Assembly (NCBI GenBank): GCA_014377705.1
Contig: JACMPC010000174.1
Coordinates: 1-60,398, forward strand
Reading direction: 5' to 3'
DNA length: 60,398 nucleotides
Source: Dermatophilaceae bacterium
GTDB taxonomy: Bacteria; Actinomycetota; Actinomycetes; Actinomycetales; Dermatophilaceae
Both the position numbers and the translations under genes were made by a program. Shown one piece after another: positions 7,084 through 16,709 of the stretch; position 1 is the first letter of the stretch, and each line of letters starts with the position of its first letter. Under the pieces are notes generated by a model. That model had not been told where the DNA came from and did no database searches. It saw only the letters and a program-made list of their open reading frames with translations.

Positions 7084-8856
7084 ATGACTCGCCACGTCGC
7101 GACACCGGCCCGGGCCGGCAAGGCCGTGCCCGGGGTCCTTGCGGCCGCCGGCCTGATCGCGGTGGTCACCCTGGTCGCGAGGGTCTTCGGGTTCGGTCGC
7201 TGGCTGGTGTTCTCCCAGAGCGTGGGAACGACCTGTGTCGGCAGTGCCTATCAGGCCGCGAACCAGCTGCCGAACGTCGTCTTCGAGGTTGCTGCCGGTG
7301 GAGCGCTGGCCGCGGTGGTCGTGCCGATCATCGCCGGGCAGCTGGCGCGTCAGGATGATGCGAAGGCCGCGCGCACAGCCTCAGCCATGCTCACCTGGAC
7401 CCTCGCGCTGCTGGTGCCGCTGTCCCTGCTGCTGGCTGTATCGGCCCGGCCCCTGTCGACGTTTCTGGTCGATGACCACAAGTGTGCGGCCTCCACGGAT
7501 CTCACGGCGTCGATGCTCGTCGTCTTCTCTCCCCAGATCGCGTTGTATGGCGTCGGTATCGTCCTGGCCGGGGTGCTCCAGGCGCATCGACGCTTCCTCG
7601 GGGTCGTCCTTGCCCCGTTGCTCTCCAGCCTCGTGGTGATCGGGACGTACCTGCTGTTCGGGGTGCTGGCCCAGGGGAAGGGAGACGATCTTGCCGGGCT
7701 GCCGGCCCAGGCCTCCACGGCGCTCGCGGTCGGAACCACGCTCGGGGTGGCCGCGCTGAGCCTGCCCCTGCTCGTACCGGTGCACCGTGCCGGCATACGA
7801 CTGCGTCCGGCCTGGACCTTCCCGGAGGGCGTGGCCCGGCGGGCGAGCGTGCTGGCCGGTGCCGGGCTGGTCGCCCTGGTCGCCCAGCAGGGCGCTGTCC
7901 TGGTGACCTTGTGGGTGTCCCAGCACCGCGGCGGCACAGGCACGCTGAACGTCTACCTGTATGTGCAGGCCGTCTACCTCCTTCCGTATGCCGTGCTGGC
8001 CGTCCCGGTCGCCATGTCCGCCATGCCAGCCCTGGCCACCGGCCTGGATCAGGCCACCATGGTCTCCGGGCTGGGTCAGGGAACCTTGGCCACCGCTCTG
8101 GTTCAGGCGGGCCCCGTCACGGGAGCCGGCCAGAGGACGCTCGCCCGTGCTCAGGCGACCCTTGCCGCGGCAGCGCGGGCCATCATGGTCGCGACGAGCG
8201 TGGGTGCCGCCGTGCTCTTCGCCATCGCCGTGCCCACCGGGGCGTTCTTCGCCGCCCTGGACGCCGGCCGGAACAGCCGTGCCGGTCAGCAGGCACTGGC
8301 AGCCCTGCCGGCCGCCCTGAGCGCCTTCGCTCCCGGACTGGTCGGTTTCGGTATGGCGGCCCTGCTCACCCGCGCCCTGTACGTCCAGGGCCGGCCCGCC
8401 GTGGCCGGCGCCCTGGTGGCCGTGGGCTGGTCCGTCGCAGCCATCGCGCCTCTGCTCGTGCTGCGCGATGACGCCGGACCGCGGAACACCCTGATCGCGT
8501 TGGGTCTCGCCAGCTCAGCGGGGATGACGCTTGCTGCCGTCGGGCTGTTCGTCGCGGTTCGCCGTGCTTGGGGTGCGTCGGCGTTTCGGGGGTTCGGGCG
8601 GAGCGCGGCTGTCGCCCTCGCCGCCGGGGTGATCTCGGCCCTCCTGGGCCGCGCTCTGGCGGCCGCTCTGGACCCCGCGGGACTCGTCGCTGGTGCTGTG
8701 GTCGCTGCGCTTGTGGCGGTTGTCGTCGCGATGCTGTGCGCCGTCTCGATCTGGTTCGGCGATCGGGACTCGGCCCGGCTGGTGCTGGCCCGGCTCCAGG
8801 GGCGGGCCCGTGAAGAGAAGGCAGCGACAGACGACACCGGGAGACCCACCAGATGA
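7084..8856 (+). CDS. murJ: MurJ/MviN-family lipid flippase
   Basis: A 590-aa polytopic protein of the MurJ (MviN) branch of the MOP exporter superfamily, whose best-known member flips lipid II across the membrane. Family features are the early FGFGRWLVFSQSVG helix, NQLPNVVFEVAAGGALAAV, and about 14 hydrophobic helices. A Gly/Gln/Thr-rich insert near residues 320-370 (TMVSGLGQGTLATAL) is unusual. Actinobacteria commonly carry another MurJ elsewhere, so this may be a paralogue for a different lipid-linked glycan. The ATG at 7084 (or GTG 7081) follows the previous stop by a few bases, and the end overlaps the GT4 gene (ATGA). Confidence 0.8.
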   Translation: MTRHVATPARAGKAVPGVLAAAGLIAVVTLVARVFGFGRWLVFSQSVGTTCVGSAYQAANQLPNVVFEVAAGGALAAVVVPIIAGQLARQDDAKAARTASAMLTWTLALLVPLSLLLAVSARPLSTFLVDDHKCAASTDLTASMLVVFSPQIALYGVGIVLAGVLQAHRRFLGVVLAPLLSSLVVIGTYLLFGVLAQGKGDDLAGLPAQASTALAVGTTLGVAALSLPLLVPVHRAGIRLRPAWTFPEGVARRASVLAGAGLVALVAQQGAVLVTLWVSQHRGGTGTLNVYLYVQAVYLLPYAVLAVPVAMSAMPALATGLDQATMVSGLGQGTLATALVQAGPVTGAGQRTLARAQATLAAAARAIMVATSVGAAVLFAIAVPTGAFFAALDAGRNSRAGQQALAALPAALSAFAPGLVGFGMAALLTRALYVQGRPAVAGALVAVGWSVAAIAPLLVLRDDAGPRNTLIALGLASSAGMTLAAVGLFVAVRRAWGASAFRGFGRSAAVALAAGVISALLGRALAAALDPAGLVAGAVVAALVAVVVAMLCAVSIWFGDRDSARLVLARLQGRAREEKAATDDTGRPTR

Positions 8857-10001
8857 GAGTGGTCATGTTCCTCGGCCGCAGCACCGGTGGCATCGGCACC
8901 CATGTCGCACAGCTCAGCGCGGACCTGCGCGGGCATGGCGTGGACGTTCTGGTGGTGACCCACCCGCTCACGGCGGAGCATTTCGACCTCGGTCCGGTGC
9001 GACTGTGCTGGCCCGGGTCTGGCGGAGTCGTGCAGACGCTGCGTGACTTCAGCCTGCTGCGGCACCTGTTCTCCGGCAGTGACATCGTGCATGCGCACGG
9101 GCACCAGGCCGGGCTGCTGGCCACCCTGGCCACCCGGTCACTTCCCCGCCATCGAGCGTCGAGGCGCCGAGCGCCCAGGCTGGTGGTTTCCCAGCACAAT
9201 GCGGTGCTGGCGGGCAGCGGGCGACAGCGTGCCAAACGGGCGACCCAGCGCTGGGTCGCCCGTCATGCGGATATGGTGTCCGGCGCGAGCAGTGACCTGG
9301 TCGGCCAGGCGCTGGCGTTCGGCGCGGTTCGCGCAGAGCTGGCCGAGGTACCCTCGCCCCGGGTCCCCGCGCTGCTCGCCCAGGAACCGGCCGACCAGGA
9401 TGCCAGGGCCAGGATCCGGCGGCTCCTGTTGTCGTCGATCGTTGGGGTCCCGGGGGTCCCGATGGACCCTGAGGCGCCCCTGATCGTGACGATCTCGCGG
9501 ATCGCGGCGCAGAAGAGTCTTCCCATGCTGGTGCGGGCAGCCTCCAAGGCTCGGCAGGCTGGCACCTGGGTGGTCCTGGGTGACGGAGACCGGCAGCTGC
9601 TTGACCAGCTGCGGCGGCAAGCGGGCGCGCTGGCGTCGCCGATCCATTTCGTGGGGGCGCGCGCCGAGGTCGATCAGTGGCTGCGTGCCGCGGAGGTGTT
9701 CGTCCTGCCCAGCGAGTGGGAAGCGCGGGCACTGGTCGTACAGGAGGCCATGGCGGCCGGAACGCCCGTGGTCGCCAGCGATGTCGGCGGCCTGCACGAC
9801 CTGATCGCCGGGACCGGACTGCTGGTCCCGCCAGGAGACCCCGACGCGATCGCGTCGGCGACCGACCGCGTCCTGTCCGACCCCGCGCTGCGCGAGGATC
9901 TCGTCACCCGTGGCAGAGAAGCGGCCAAAGCACTGCCGGACGGTTCCGACACGGCTGCCAGGTGGCTGGAGTGGTACTCCCAGACCCTCCTGATGACGTA
10001 A
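8853..10001 (+). CDS. GT4-family glycosyltransferase
   Basis: A 382-aa GT-B fold glycosyltransferase of family 4. The N-terminal Rossmann domain opens [18 protein letters not shown]. The C-terminal nucleotide-sugar domain has the family EX7E motif at E290/E298 (EARALVVQE), followed by [13 protein letters not shown] and the [13 protein letters not shown] segment. No signal peptide or membrane segment is visible, so it should act at the cytoplasmic face. It overlaps murJ by 4 nt, which suggests that the product it makes is what the flippase moves. The sugar donor and acceptor cannot be read from sequence. Confidence 0.85.
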   Translation: MRVVMFLGRSTGGIGTHVAQLSADLRGHGVDVLVVTHPLTAEHFDLGPVRLCWPGSGGVVQTLRDFSLLRHLFSGSDIVHAHGHQAGLLATLATRSLPRHRASRRRAPRLVVSQHNAVLAGSGRQRAKRATQRWVARHADMVSGASSDLVGQALAFGAVRAELAEVPSPRVPALLAQEPADQDARARIRRLLLSSIVGVPGVPMDPEAPLIVTISRIAAQKSLPMLVRAASKARQAGTWVVLGDGDRQLLDQLRRQAGALASPIHFVGARAEVDQWLRAAEVFVLPSEWEARALVVQEAMAAGTPVVASDVGGLHDLIAGTGLLVPPGDPDAIASATDRVLSDPALREDLVTRGREAAKALPDGSDTAARWLEWYSQTLLMT

Positions 10002-10004
10002 AGT
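9999..10004 (+). promoter_or_regulatory. Putative -10 box for leaderless pyrG transcript
   Basis: TAAAGT overlaps the stop codon of the preceding glycosyltransferase gene and ends 8 nt before the pyrG GTG at 10013. No Shine-Dalgarno sequence lies between, so a leaderless transcript is likely. Confidence 0.4.
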
Positions 10005-10012
10005 TAAGGCCC

Positions 10013-11710
10013 GTGGCGCAACTGACTAAGCACATCTTCGTGACCGGGGGCGTTGCCTCTTCGCTCGGCAAGGGCCTCACGGCTTCCAGCCTCGGACATC
10101 TCCTCCGCGCTCGCGGTCTCGATGTGACGATGCAGAAGCTGGACCCCTACCTCAACGTGGATCCCGGGACGATGAACCCGTTCCAGCACGGCGAGGTCTT
10201 CGTCACTGACGACGGAGCGGAGACGGACCTGGACATCGGCCACTACGAGCGATTCCTGGACGTCCCGTCGGTGGGACGCGCCAATGTCACCACGGGCCAG
10301 ATCTACAGCCATGTGATCGCCAGGGAGCGGCGCGGGGAATATCTGGGCGACACCGTCCAGGTGATCCCGCACATCACCGACGAGATCAAGTCCCGGATGC
10401 GCGAGCAGGCCGACATCGCGGTCAAGGACCGCCCGGACATCATCATCACCGAGATCGGCGGCACCGTCGGTGACATCGAGGGGCTGCCGTTCCTCGAGGC
10501 GGCACGCCAGGTCCGTCATGACGTGGGCCGCGACAACGTCTTCTTCCTGCACATCTCGCTGGTCCCGTACCTGGCGCCCAGCGGTGAGCTGAAGACCAAG
10601 CCGACCCAGCACTCGGTGGCCGCGCTGCGGCAGGTCGGCATCCAGCCCGACGCCATCGTGCTGCGCGCCGACCGTGAGCTCCCGGACAGCGTCAAGCGCA
10701 AGATCTCGCTGATGTGCGACGTGGACACCGAGGCTTGCGTGGCCTGCGTCGACGCGCCGAGCATCTACGACATCCCACGGGTGCTGCACTCCGAGGGCCT
10801 GGACGCCTATGTCATCCGGCGCCTGGGTCTGCCGTTCCGCGACGTCGACTGGAGCGACTGGGACAAGCTGCTCCGCCGGGTGCACAACCCCGAGCACGCC
10901 GTCGAGATCGCCCTCGTGGGCAAGTACGTAGACCTGTCGGACGCCTATCTCTCGGTCACCGAGGCCATCCGCGCCGGTGGCTTCCACCACGATGCCAGGG
11001 TCTCGATCCGCTGGGTCGCCAGCGATGAGTGCGAGACCGACGCGGGCGCCCAGAAGGCGCTCGACGGCGTCGACGCGATCGTGGTGCCGGGCGGGTTCGG
11101 CGTCCGGGGCATCGAGGGCATGTTCGGGGCCCTGAAGTGGGCCCGGGTCAGGGGTGTGCCGACCCTGGGCATCTGCCTGGGGCTGCAGTGCATGGTGATC
11201 GAGTACGCCCGCAACGTCCTCGGGCTGGCCGACGCCTCCTCCAGCGAGTTCCACCCGGACACCACCCATCCGGTGATCGCCACCATGGAGGAGCAGAAGG
11301 CCTTCGTCGACGGCGCCGGGGACCTCGGGGGCACCATGCGGCTTGGGACCTACCCTGCCGTTCTGGCCGAGGGGTCGGTCATCGCCGGCGCCTACGGCTC
11401 CCGGCTGGCGAACGAGCGTCACCGACACCGCTACGAGGTCAGCAACGACTACCGGGACCAGCTCGAGAAGGCCGGGCTGCGCTTCTGCGGCACCTCGCCC
11501 GACGGCAGCCTCGTCGAGTTCGTCGAGCTGCCGGCCGACGTCCATCCGTACTACGTGGGCACTCAGGCCCACCCGGAGTTCCTGTCCCGTCCCACCCGCG
11601 CGCATCCGCTCTTCGCCGGGCTGGTCGGGGCCGCCATCGACGCACAGAAGGCCGCCCGTCTGGTTGAGGTCGAAAGGCCGCGGGACACCGAACCCGTTGC
11701 CGCCCCATGA
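10013..11710 (+). CDS. pyrG: CTP synthase
   Basis: A 565-aa glutamine-hydrolysing CTP synthase that converts UTP to CTP. The N-terminal synthetase domain starts with [19 protein letters not shown] and contains the conserved [19 protein letters not shown] segment. The C-terminal class I glutamine amidotransferase has its nucleophile at C388 (GICLGLQC) and the His-Glu pair at H520/E522 (HPEF). The GTG at 10013 was chosen because the homologous N-terminus begins there; upstream frame belongs to the glycosyltransferase region. It is coupled to the NUDIX gene by an ATGA overlap, as in M. tuberculosis Rv1699-Rv1700. Confidence 0.97.
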   Translation: MAQLTKHIFVTGGVASSLGKGLTASSLGHLLRARGLDVTMQKLDPYLNVDPGTMNPFQHGEVFVTDDGAETDLDIGHYERFLDVPSVGRANVTTGQIYSHVIARERRGEYLGDTVQVIPHITDEIKSRMREQADIAVKDRPDIIITEIGGTVGDIEGLPFLEAARQVRHDVGRDNVFFLHISLVPYLAPSGELKTKPTQHSVAALRQVGIQPDAIVLRADRELPDSVKRKISLMCDVDTEACVACVDAPSIYDIPRVLHSEGLDAYVIRRLGLPFRDVDWSDWDKLLRRVHNPEHAVEIALVGKYVDLSDAYLSVTEAIRAGGFHHDARVSIRWVASDECETDAGAQKALDGVDAIVVPGGFGVRGIEGMFGALKWARVRGVPTLGICLGLQCMVIEYARNVLGLADASSSEFHPDTTHPVIATMEEQKAFVDGAGDLGGTMRLGTYPAVLAEGSVIAGAYGSRLANERHRHRYEVSNDYRDQLEKAGLRFCGTSPDGSLVEFVELPADVHPYYVGTQAHPEFLSRPTRAHPLFAGLVGAAIDAQKAARLVEVERPRDTEPVAAP

Positions 11711-12372
11711 GTCTGGAGGCCTTGGTCGTCCCGGGTGCTGACCTGACCGACCGGCTCGATCGGCTCCCGGTGCTGGACACCGAGGTCGTGTTCGAGGGCG
11801 CGGTCTGGGATGTCCGACGCGACACCGTTGACCTCGGCGACGCCGGACAGGTCCGGCGTGAGTATGTCGACCACCCCGGCGCTGTCTGCATCGTGGCCCT
11901 TCGGGAGTCCGGCGGCAGGGACCAGGTGCTCCTCATCCAGCAGTACCGCCACCCGGTCGGCGCGTTCGAGTGGGAGCTTCCCGCGGGTCTGCTGGACGTC
12001 GCGGGAGAGCCGCCGTGGGTGGGCGCGGCCCGCGAGCTCCACGAGGAGGCCGACCTGGCTGCCGGCACCTGGCATGTCCTGATCGACTACTACGGATCGC
12101 CCGGAGGCCTCTCCGAGGCGCTGCGGGTCTTCCTCGCCCGGGACCTTACCGGGGTACCCCGCGCGGAGCGCTTCACCCGCGAGGGCGAGGAACACGGTAT
12201 GCCGGTCTGCTGGGTCGACCTGGACGAGGCCCACGAGGCCGTGCTGGCTGGTCGGGTGCACAATCCCGGTGCCGTGATCGGCATCCTGACAGCGCATGCG
12301 GCGCGGGCTCGCGACTGGGCCGCGCTGCGACCCCGCGATGCGCCCTGGCCGGAGCACCCGAGATACCGCTGA
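11707..12372 (+). CDS. NUDIX hydrolase, ADP-ribose pyrophosphatase type
   Basis: A 221-aa NUDIX hydrolase closely resembling M. tuberculosis Rv1700, an ADP-ribose pyrophosphatase. The NUDIX box is [12 protein letters not shown] followed by [11 protein letters not shown], with the metal-binding RExxEE core. The usual glycine after EE is aspartate here. The flanking [16 protein letters not shown] substrate strand and the later [10 protein letters not shown] region also fit. The likely role is hydrolysis of ADP-ribose to AMP and ribose 5-phosphate. It overlaps pyrG by 4 nt. The conserved neighbour xerD of mycobacteria is absent on the downstream side. Confidence 0.88.
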   Translation: MSLEALVVPGADLTDRLDRLPVLDTEVVFEGAVWDVRRDTVDLGDAGQVRREYVDHPGAVCIVALRESGGRDQVLLIQQYRHPVGAFEWELPAGLLDVAGEPPWVGAARELHEEADLAAGTWHVLIDYYGSPGGLSEALRVFLARDLTGVPRAERFTREGEEHGMPVCWVDLDEAHEAVLAGRVHNPGAVIGILTAHAARARDWAALRPRDAPWPEHPRYR

Positions 12373-12454
12373 CCACCCTTCCGTAGGATGTGGGTGCCTT
12401 CCTCGCTGACCCGGCGCTGGATCAGGCCCACCAGAGGAAACTGAGGACATCACC

Positions 12455-14290
12455 GTGCTTCGCACTCACGAGGCCGGCACCTTGCGCGCCGGCCACTCAT
12501 CGCAGACCGTCACCCTGACCGGGTGGGTTGCCCGTCGGCGCGATCACGGCGGAGTGGCCTTCCTCGATCTGCGGGATGCGTCGGGGGTGGCGCAGGTCGT
12601 CGTTCGTGACGAGATCCTCGCCCAGGGCGACGCGCACGACCTGCGTAACGAGTACTGCGTCAAGGTGACCGGCGAGGTACGCCAGCGGCCCGAGGGCAAC
12701 GCCAACCCCGACCTGCCCACCGGCGAGATCGAGGTGGTCGCCACCGATCTAGAGGTGCTGAGCCCGGCTGCCCCGCTGCCCTTCCAGATCGACGAGCGGG
12801 TCACCGTTGGTGAGGAGGCCCGCCTCAAGCACCGCTACCTCGACCTTCGCCGTCCCGGCCCCGCTGCGGCCATCAGGCTGCGCAGCAAGGTGAACCAGGC
12901 TGCCCGGGCTGTCCTGGCGGAGCGGGACTTCATCGAGATCGAGACGCCCACGCTGACCCGTTCGACCCCTGAGGGGGCCCGCGACTTCCTGGTGCCGGCC
13001 AGGCTGCGGCCCGGATCGTGGTACGCCCTTCCGCAGAGTCCGCAGCTCTTCAAGCAGCTGCTCATGGTCGCCGGGATGGAGCGCTACTACCAGATCGCCC
13101 GCTGCTATCGCGACGAGGACTTCCGGGCGGACCGGCAGCCGGAGTTCACCCAGCTAGACGTCGAGATGAGCTTCATCGACCAGGACGACATCATCGAGCT
13201 CGGTGAGGCGATCCTGACCTCGCTGTGGAAGCTGGTCGGCTACGAGATCCCCACGCCGTTGCTGCGGATGACGTACGCGGACGCCATGGCCCGCTACGGA
13301 TCGGACAAGCCTGACCTGCGGTTCGGTCAGGAGCTCACCGACTGCACGGAGTACTTCGCGGACACCACCTTCCGGGTGTTCCAGGCCCAGTACGTCGGCG
13401 CCGTGGTGATGCCCGGCGGCGCGTCGCAGCCGCGCAAGCAGCTGGACGCCTGGCAGGAGTTCGCCAGGCAGCGCGGGGCGAAGGGACTGGCCTACGTCCT
13501 GGTCGGCGAGGACGGAGTGCTTGGTGGTCCGGTCGCCAAGAACCTGACCGAGTCTGAGCGCGAGGGGCTGGCCGGGCACGTCGGCGCCAACGAGGGTGAC
13601 TGCGTCTTCTTCGCAGCGGGTGCGATCAAGACCTCCCGAGCCCTGCTGGGCGCGGCACGCTCGGAGATCGGCAGGCGCTGCGAGCTCATTGACGAGTCGG
13701 CGTGGTCCTTCCTGTGGGTGCTGGACGCTCCGTTGTTCGAGCCCACCAGTGAAGCCGTGGCCTCTGGTGACGTGGCGGTCGGCTCGGGCAAGTGGACTGC
13801 CGTGCACCACGCCTTCACCTCTCCCAAGCCCGAGTTCATGGACACTTTCGACACCGACCCGGGGTCCGCGCTGGCTTACGCCTACGACATCGTGTGCAAC
13901 GGAAACGAGATCGGCGGAGGCTCGATCCGTATTCACCGCAAGGACGTCCAGGAGCGGGTCTTCGCGGTGATGGGCCTGGGCAAGGACGAGGCCCGGGAAA
14001 AGTTCGGCTTCCTGCTGGACGCTTTCGCCTTCGGAGCGCCGCCGCACGGCGGGATCGCGCTGGGCTGGGACCGCATCTGCTCGCTGCTCTCCGGGACTGA
14101 CTCCATCCGCGACGTCATCGCCTTCCCTAAGTCCGGTGGCGGCTTTGACCCGCTGACCTCCGCGCCCGCGCCGATCACCGCTGCGCAGCGCAAGGAGGCC
14201 GGTGTCGACGCGGAGCCCGAGGGGGAGTCCGAAGGGCAGGACACCGGGGCCCCGGCATCCGGTGAGCGGAGGCAGAGAACTGAAACGTGA
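12455..14290 (+). CDS. aspS: Aspartyl-tRNA synthetase
   Basis: A 611-aa bacterial-type class IIb aspartyl-tRNA synthetase. An N-terminal OB anticodon-binding fold (about 1-110, [19 protein letters not shown]) is followed by the catalytic core with motif 2 ([15 protein letters not shown], about 223-237), the bacterial GAD insertion domain (about 300-420), and motif 3 (GIALGWDR, about 533-540). The last 25 residues are acidic and Gly/Glu-rich, an extension beyond the conserved end. Start GTG 12455 follows an 82-nt gap with a GAGGA-like ribosome binding site at 12442. Whether it also charges tRNA-Asn cannot be told from the sequence alone. Confidence 0.95.
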   Translation: MLRTHEAGTLRAGHSSQTVTLTGWVARRRDHGGVAFLDLRDASGVAQVVVRDEILAQGDAHDLRNEYCVKVTGEVRQRPEGNANPDLPTGEIEVVATDLEVLSPAAPLPFQIDERVTVGEEARLKHRYLDLRRPGPAAAIRLRSKVNQAARAVLAERDFIEIETPTLTRSTPEGARDFLVPARLRPGSWYALPQSPQLFKQLLMVAGMERYYQIARCYRDEDFRADRQPEFTQLDVEMSFIDQDDIIELGEAILTSLWKLVGYEIPTPLLRMTYADAMARYGSDKPDLRFGQELTDCTEYFADTTFRVFQAQYVGAVVMPGGASQPRKQLDAWQEFARQRGAKGLAYVLVGEDGVLGGPVAKNLTESEREGLAGHVGANEGDCVFFAAGAIKTSRALLGAARSEIGRRCELIDESAWSFLWVLDAPLFEPTSEAVASGDVAVGSGKWTAVHHAFTSPKPEFMDTFDTDPGSALAYAYDIVCNGNEIGGGSIRIHRKDVQERVFAVMGLGKDEAREKFGFLLDAFAFGAPPHGGIALGWDRICSLLSGTDSIRDVIAFPKSGGGFDPLTSAPAPITAAQRKEAGVDAEPEGESEGQDTGAPASGERRQRTET

Positions 14291-14325
14291 AGGACGTCGT
14301 GGCCGGCGCCGCGGGACACCCGCGA

Positions 14326-14331
14326 TAGCGT
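14326..14331 (+). promoter_or_regulatory. Putative -10 box for leaderless rarA transcript
   Basis: TAGCGT ends 7 nt before a GTG at 14339. A transcript starting there would be leaderless. This argues for 14339 over the in-frame GTG at 14330, which would overlap the promoter box. Confidence 0.4.
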
Positions 14332-14338
14332 GCCCACT

Positions 14339-15754
14339 GTGACCACCGGCGCCGCCGACGACCTCTTCGCCTCCTCATCACGTGACTCCTCGGCAGGCAC
14401 TGAGGCCAGCGTGGCGTCGATGCCGCCGCTGGCAGTCAGGATGCGGCCGCGATCGCTGGACGAGTTCCGGGGGCAGAGCGACGTGCTGCGACCGGGAAGC
14501 CCGCTGCGGCGGCTGATCGAGGGTCACGCCGGTGCTGCCGGCCCCCTGTCGGCGATCATCTGGGGGCCGCCCGGCACCGGGAAGACGACCCTGGCGCACC
14601 TGGTGGCGAACACGGCCGGCCGCCGCTTCGTCGAGCTCTCCGCGGTCACGGCAGGGGTCAAGGACGTCAGGGCTGTCATGGAGGCGGCAGCCCGCGAGCG
14701 CGACATGTACGACCGGCAGACCGTCCTCTTCCTCGACGAGATCCACCGGTTCACCAAGGCGCAGCAGGATGCCCTGCTGCCGGGGGTGGAGAACCGCCTG
14801 GTCGTCCTGGTCGCGGCGACCACCGAGAACCCGTCCTTCAGCGTTATCGCCCCTCTGCTGTCCAGATCCATGCTGATCACCCTGGGGCTGTTGTCGGACG
14901 ATGAGCTCGATGACGTTCTTGCCTGCGCCCTGGCCGAGGAGCGTGGGATGGCAGGGGTGTTCACGCTCGAACCGGACGCGAGGGCACACGTCATACGGAT
15001 GGCGGGTGGAGATGCCCGCCGCGCGCTGACCTCGCTTGAAGCCGCTGCGGGGGTTGCCCTGGACGGACGGCCGGCCGGGCACCCGGGCGGAGCCGATGAG
15101 GAGCAGATCCCGATCACGCTGGCCGCCGTCGAGCAGGCGGTCGCCCATGCGGCGGTGCGTTACGACCGCGCCGGCGACCAGCACTATGACGTCGCGAGCG
15201 CTCTGATCAAGTCGATGCGCGGCAGTGATGTCGACGCCTCGCTGCACTATCTGGCGCGGATGCTCGAGGCGGGGGAGGACCCGCGGTTCATCGCCCGGCG
15301 GGTCGTCATCGCGGCCAGCGAGGACATCGGGATGGCTGATCCCACGGCGCTGCAGACGGCTGTTGCCGCGATGCACGCGGTGGCGCAGATCGGCATGCCG
15401 GAGGCGCGGATCATCCTGGCGCAGGCCGTGGTGCACAACGCGACGGCGCCCAAGTCGAACGCGAGCTACCTGGGGATCAACGAGGCGATCGCGGATATCA
15501 GGGCCGGCCGGGGCGGACCCGTGCCGGCGCACCTGCGGGGCAGCGGCTATGCCGGAGCGAACCGGCTCGGGCATGGTCAGGGGTACAGCTATCCCCATGA
15601 CGATGTGGCGGGGGTGGTGGCCCAGCAGTACCTTCCCGACGATCTGCTGAACGCCGCCGACTACTACCGGCCCACCGACCGGGGGTTCGAGCAGACCCTT
15701 TCGACACGGTGGGCGTGGCTCCGGGCGCTGATCAGGGGGAGGGGAACCGGCTGA
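14339..15754 (+). CDS. rarA: Replication-associated recombination protein A (RarA/MgsA)
   Basis: A 471-aa AAA+ ATPase of the RarA/MgsA/WRNIP1 family, which acts at stalled replication forks. Walker A GPPGTGKT is at residues 76-83 and Walker B is FLDEIHRF, followed by sensor 1 ([10 protein letters not shown]) and the arginine-finger region. The C-terminal tetramerisation domain contains [11 protein letters not shown]-like and HPKSNAS-like sequence (here [16 protein letters not shown]). Length matches the family. An in-frame GTG three codons earlier (14330) is possible but overlaps a -10 box. In mycobacteria the same ATPase gene also lies near alaS. Confidence 0.93.
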   Translation: MTTGAADDLFASSSRDSSAGTEASVASMPPLAVRMRPRSLDEFRGQSDVLRPGSPLRRLIEGHAGAAGPLSAIIWGPPGTGKTTLAHLVANTAGRRFVELSAVTAGVKDVRAVMEAAARERDMYDRQTVLFLDEIHRFTKAQQDALLPGVENRLVVLVAATTENPSFSVIAPLLSRSMLITLGLLSDDELDDVLACALAEERGMAGVFTLEPDARAHVIRMAGGDARRALTSLEAAAGVALDGRPAGHPGGADEEQIPITLAAVEQAVAHAAVRYDRAGDQHYDVASALIKSMRGSDVDASLHYLARMLEAGEDPRFIARRVVIAASEDIGMADPTALQTAVAAMHAVAQIGMPEARIILAQAVVHNATAPKSNASYLGINEAIADIRAGRGGPVPAHLRGSGYAGANRLGHGQGYSYPHDDVAGVVAQQYLPDDLLNAADYYRPTDRGFEQTLSTRWAWLRALIRGRGTG

Positions 15755-15791
15755 CCCTGTCGCCGGGATCCCGTCGGTGCTGGTGGCGGGG

Positions 15792-15797
15792 TAGGGT
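15792..15797 (+). promoter_or_regulatory. Possible -10 box upstream of the DUF948 gene
   Basis: TAGGGT lies in the 102-nt gap after rarA, about 60 nt before the GTG start at 15857. A good ribosome binding site (GAGGTGAG, 15846-15853) precedes that start. No convincing -35 box was found. Confidence 0.25.
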
Positions 15798-15856
15798 TTT
15801 GGCTCCGGCCGTGATCAAGCGCCGTCCTGATCAACTCTCTGTTACGAGGTGAGCGT

Positions 15857-16264
15857 GTGAGTGTGGCACCAGTGTCCATCGGTGACATCGCGGGTGTGAT
15901 TGCCGCGCTGGCCTTCGCCTTGCTGGTCCTTCGCCTGGGAAGCGTCATCGGTAAGGCCGGCAAGGTCCTGGACGAGACCCGGATCGGGGTGCGCGGGGTC
16001 TCCGAGCAGACCGTCCCGCTGCTCTCCCAGGTCACCGACACCGTTTCGTCCACCAACGAGCAGATCGTCCGGCTGGACACCATCACCGCCAACGTCTCGT
16101 CCATGAGCACGAACATCAACGCCCTCACGTCCCTGTTCGCGGCCACGCTGGGCTCACCGGTGGTCAAGGTGGCCGCCTTCACCTACGGCGTGCGCTCGGC
16201 CATGAACGGTACCGGCGCCGACAAGCGCAGGCGGTCGCCCCGCGGTCGCCGAAGGAAGGGCTGA
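15857..16264 (+). CDS. DUF948 domain protein
   Basis: A 135-aa DUF948 protein with an N-terminal transmembrane helix (about residues 8-28, VIAALAFALLVLRLGSVI), a helical segment rich in Val/Thr/Ser that looks like a methyl-accepting-type coiled coil (about 35-85), and a very basic C-terminus (RRRSPRGRRRKG) that may contact nucleic acid or phospholipid head groups. Function is unknown. It is part of a conserved actinobacterial string DUF948 - DUF6167 - alaS, and the next gene begins 4 nt after its stop. Confidence 0.85.
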   Translation: MSVAPVSIGDIAGVIAALAFALLVLRLGSVIGKAGKVLDETRIGVRGVSEQTVPLLSQVTDTVSSTNEQIVRLDTITANVSSMSTNINALTSLFAATLGSPVVKVAAFTYGVRSAMNGTGADKRRRSPRGRRRKG

Positions 16265-16268
16265 TTCG

Positions 16269-16574
16269 ATGCGTCGGGTGTTCTGGGTTGCCCTCGGGGC
16301 CACTGTCGGTGTGCTGGTTGTCCGCAAGGTCACCAAGGCCGCGCAGGCCTACACCCCTTCGGGTATGGCCCAAGGGCTGTCGGGCGGGCTCTCGGACCTG
16401 GGTGAGGGTCTGCGGGAGATGGCTGACGCGGTCCGCGAGGGCATGGCCGAACGGGAGACCGAGCTGCGCTACGCCCTCGGCATGGACACCGGGACTCTTC
16501 CGGACGGGGACATGATGAGCCCCGAGCGGGCCCGTGCCCTGATCGAGGACCCCACGTCGCCGCGAGCTCGTTAG
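16269..16574 (+). CDS. DUF6167-type small protein
   Basis: A 101-aa protein with a short N-terminal hydrophobic segment (MRRVFWVALGATVGVLVV) and then an amphipathic helix rich in Gly/Ala/Glu (about 30-65). It matches in size and position the DUF6167 family found immediately upstream of alaS in actinobacteria. No biochemical role is known. It sits 4 nt after the DUF948 gene, so the two are probably co-translated and perhaps work together at the membrane. Confidence 0.8.
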   Translation: MRRVFWVALGATVGVLVVRKVTKAAQAYTPSGMAQGLSGGLSDLGEGLREMADAVREGMAERETELRYALGMDTGTLPDGDMMSPERARALIEDPTSPRAR

Positions 16575-16709
16575 GGGTAATGCACCCCCGCTCCCGCCTT
16601 TGCCAGCCGGCAGGCCGTGCCTGATAGGGCAGGAACACGGCAAACCCGGCATACCCTTGGTGTTGGTCTGCCTGCTTCGGGCCAGCCCAGAGCGTGAGGA
16701 ACACCACCG

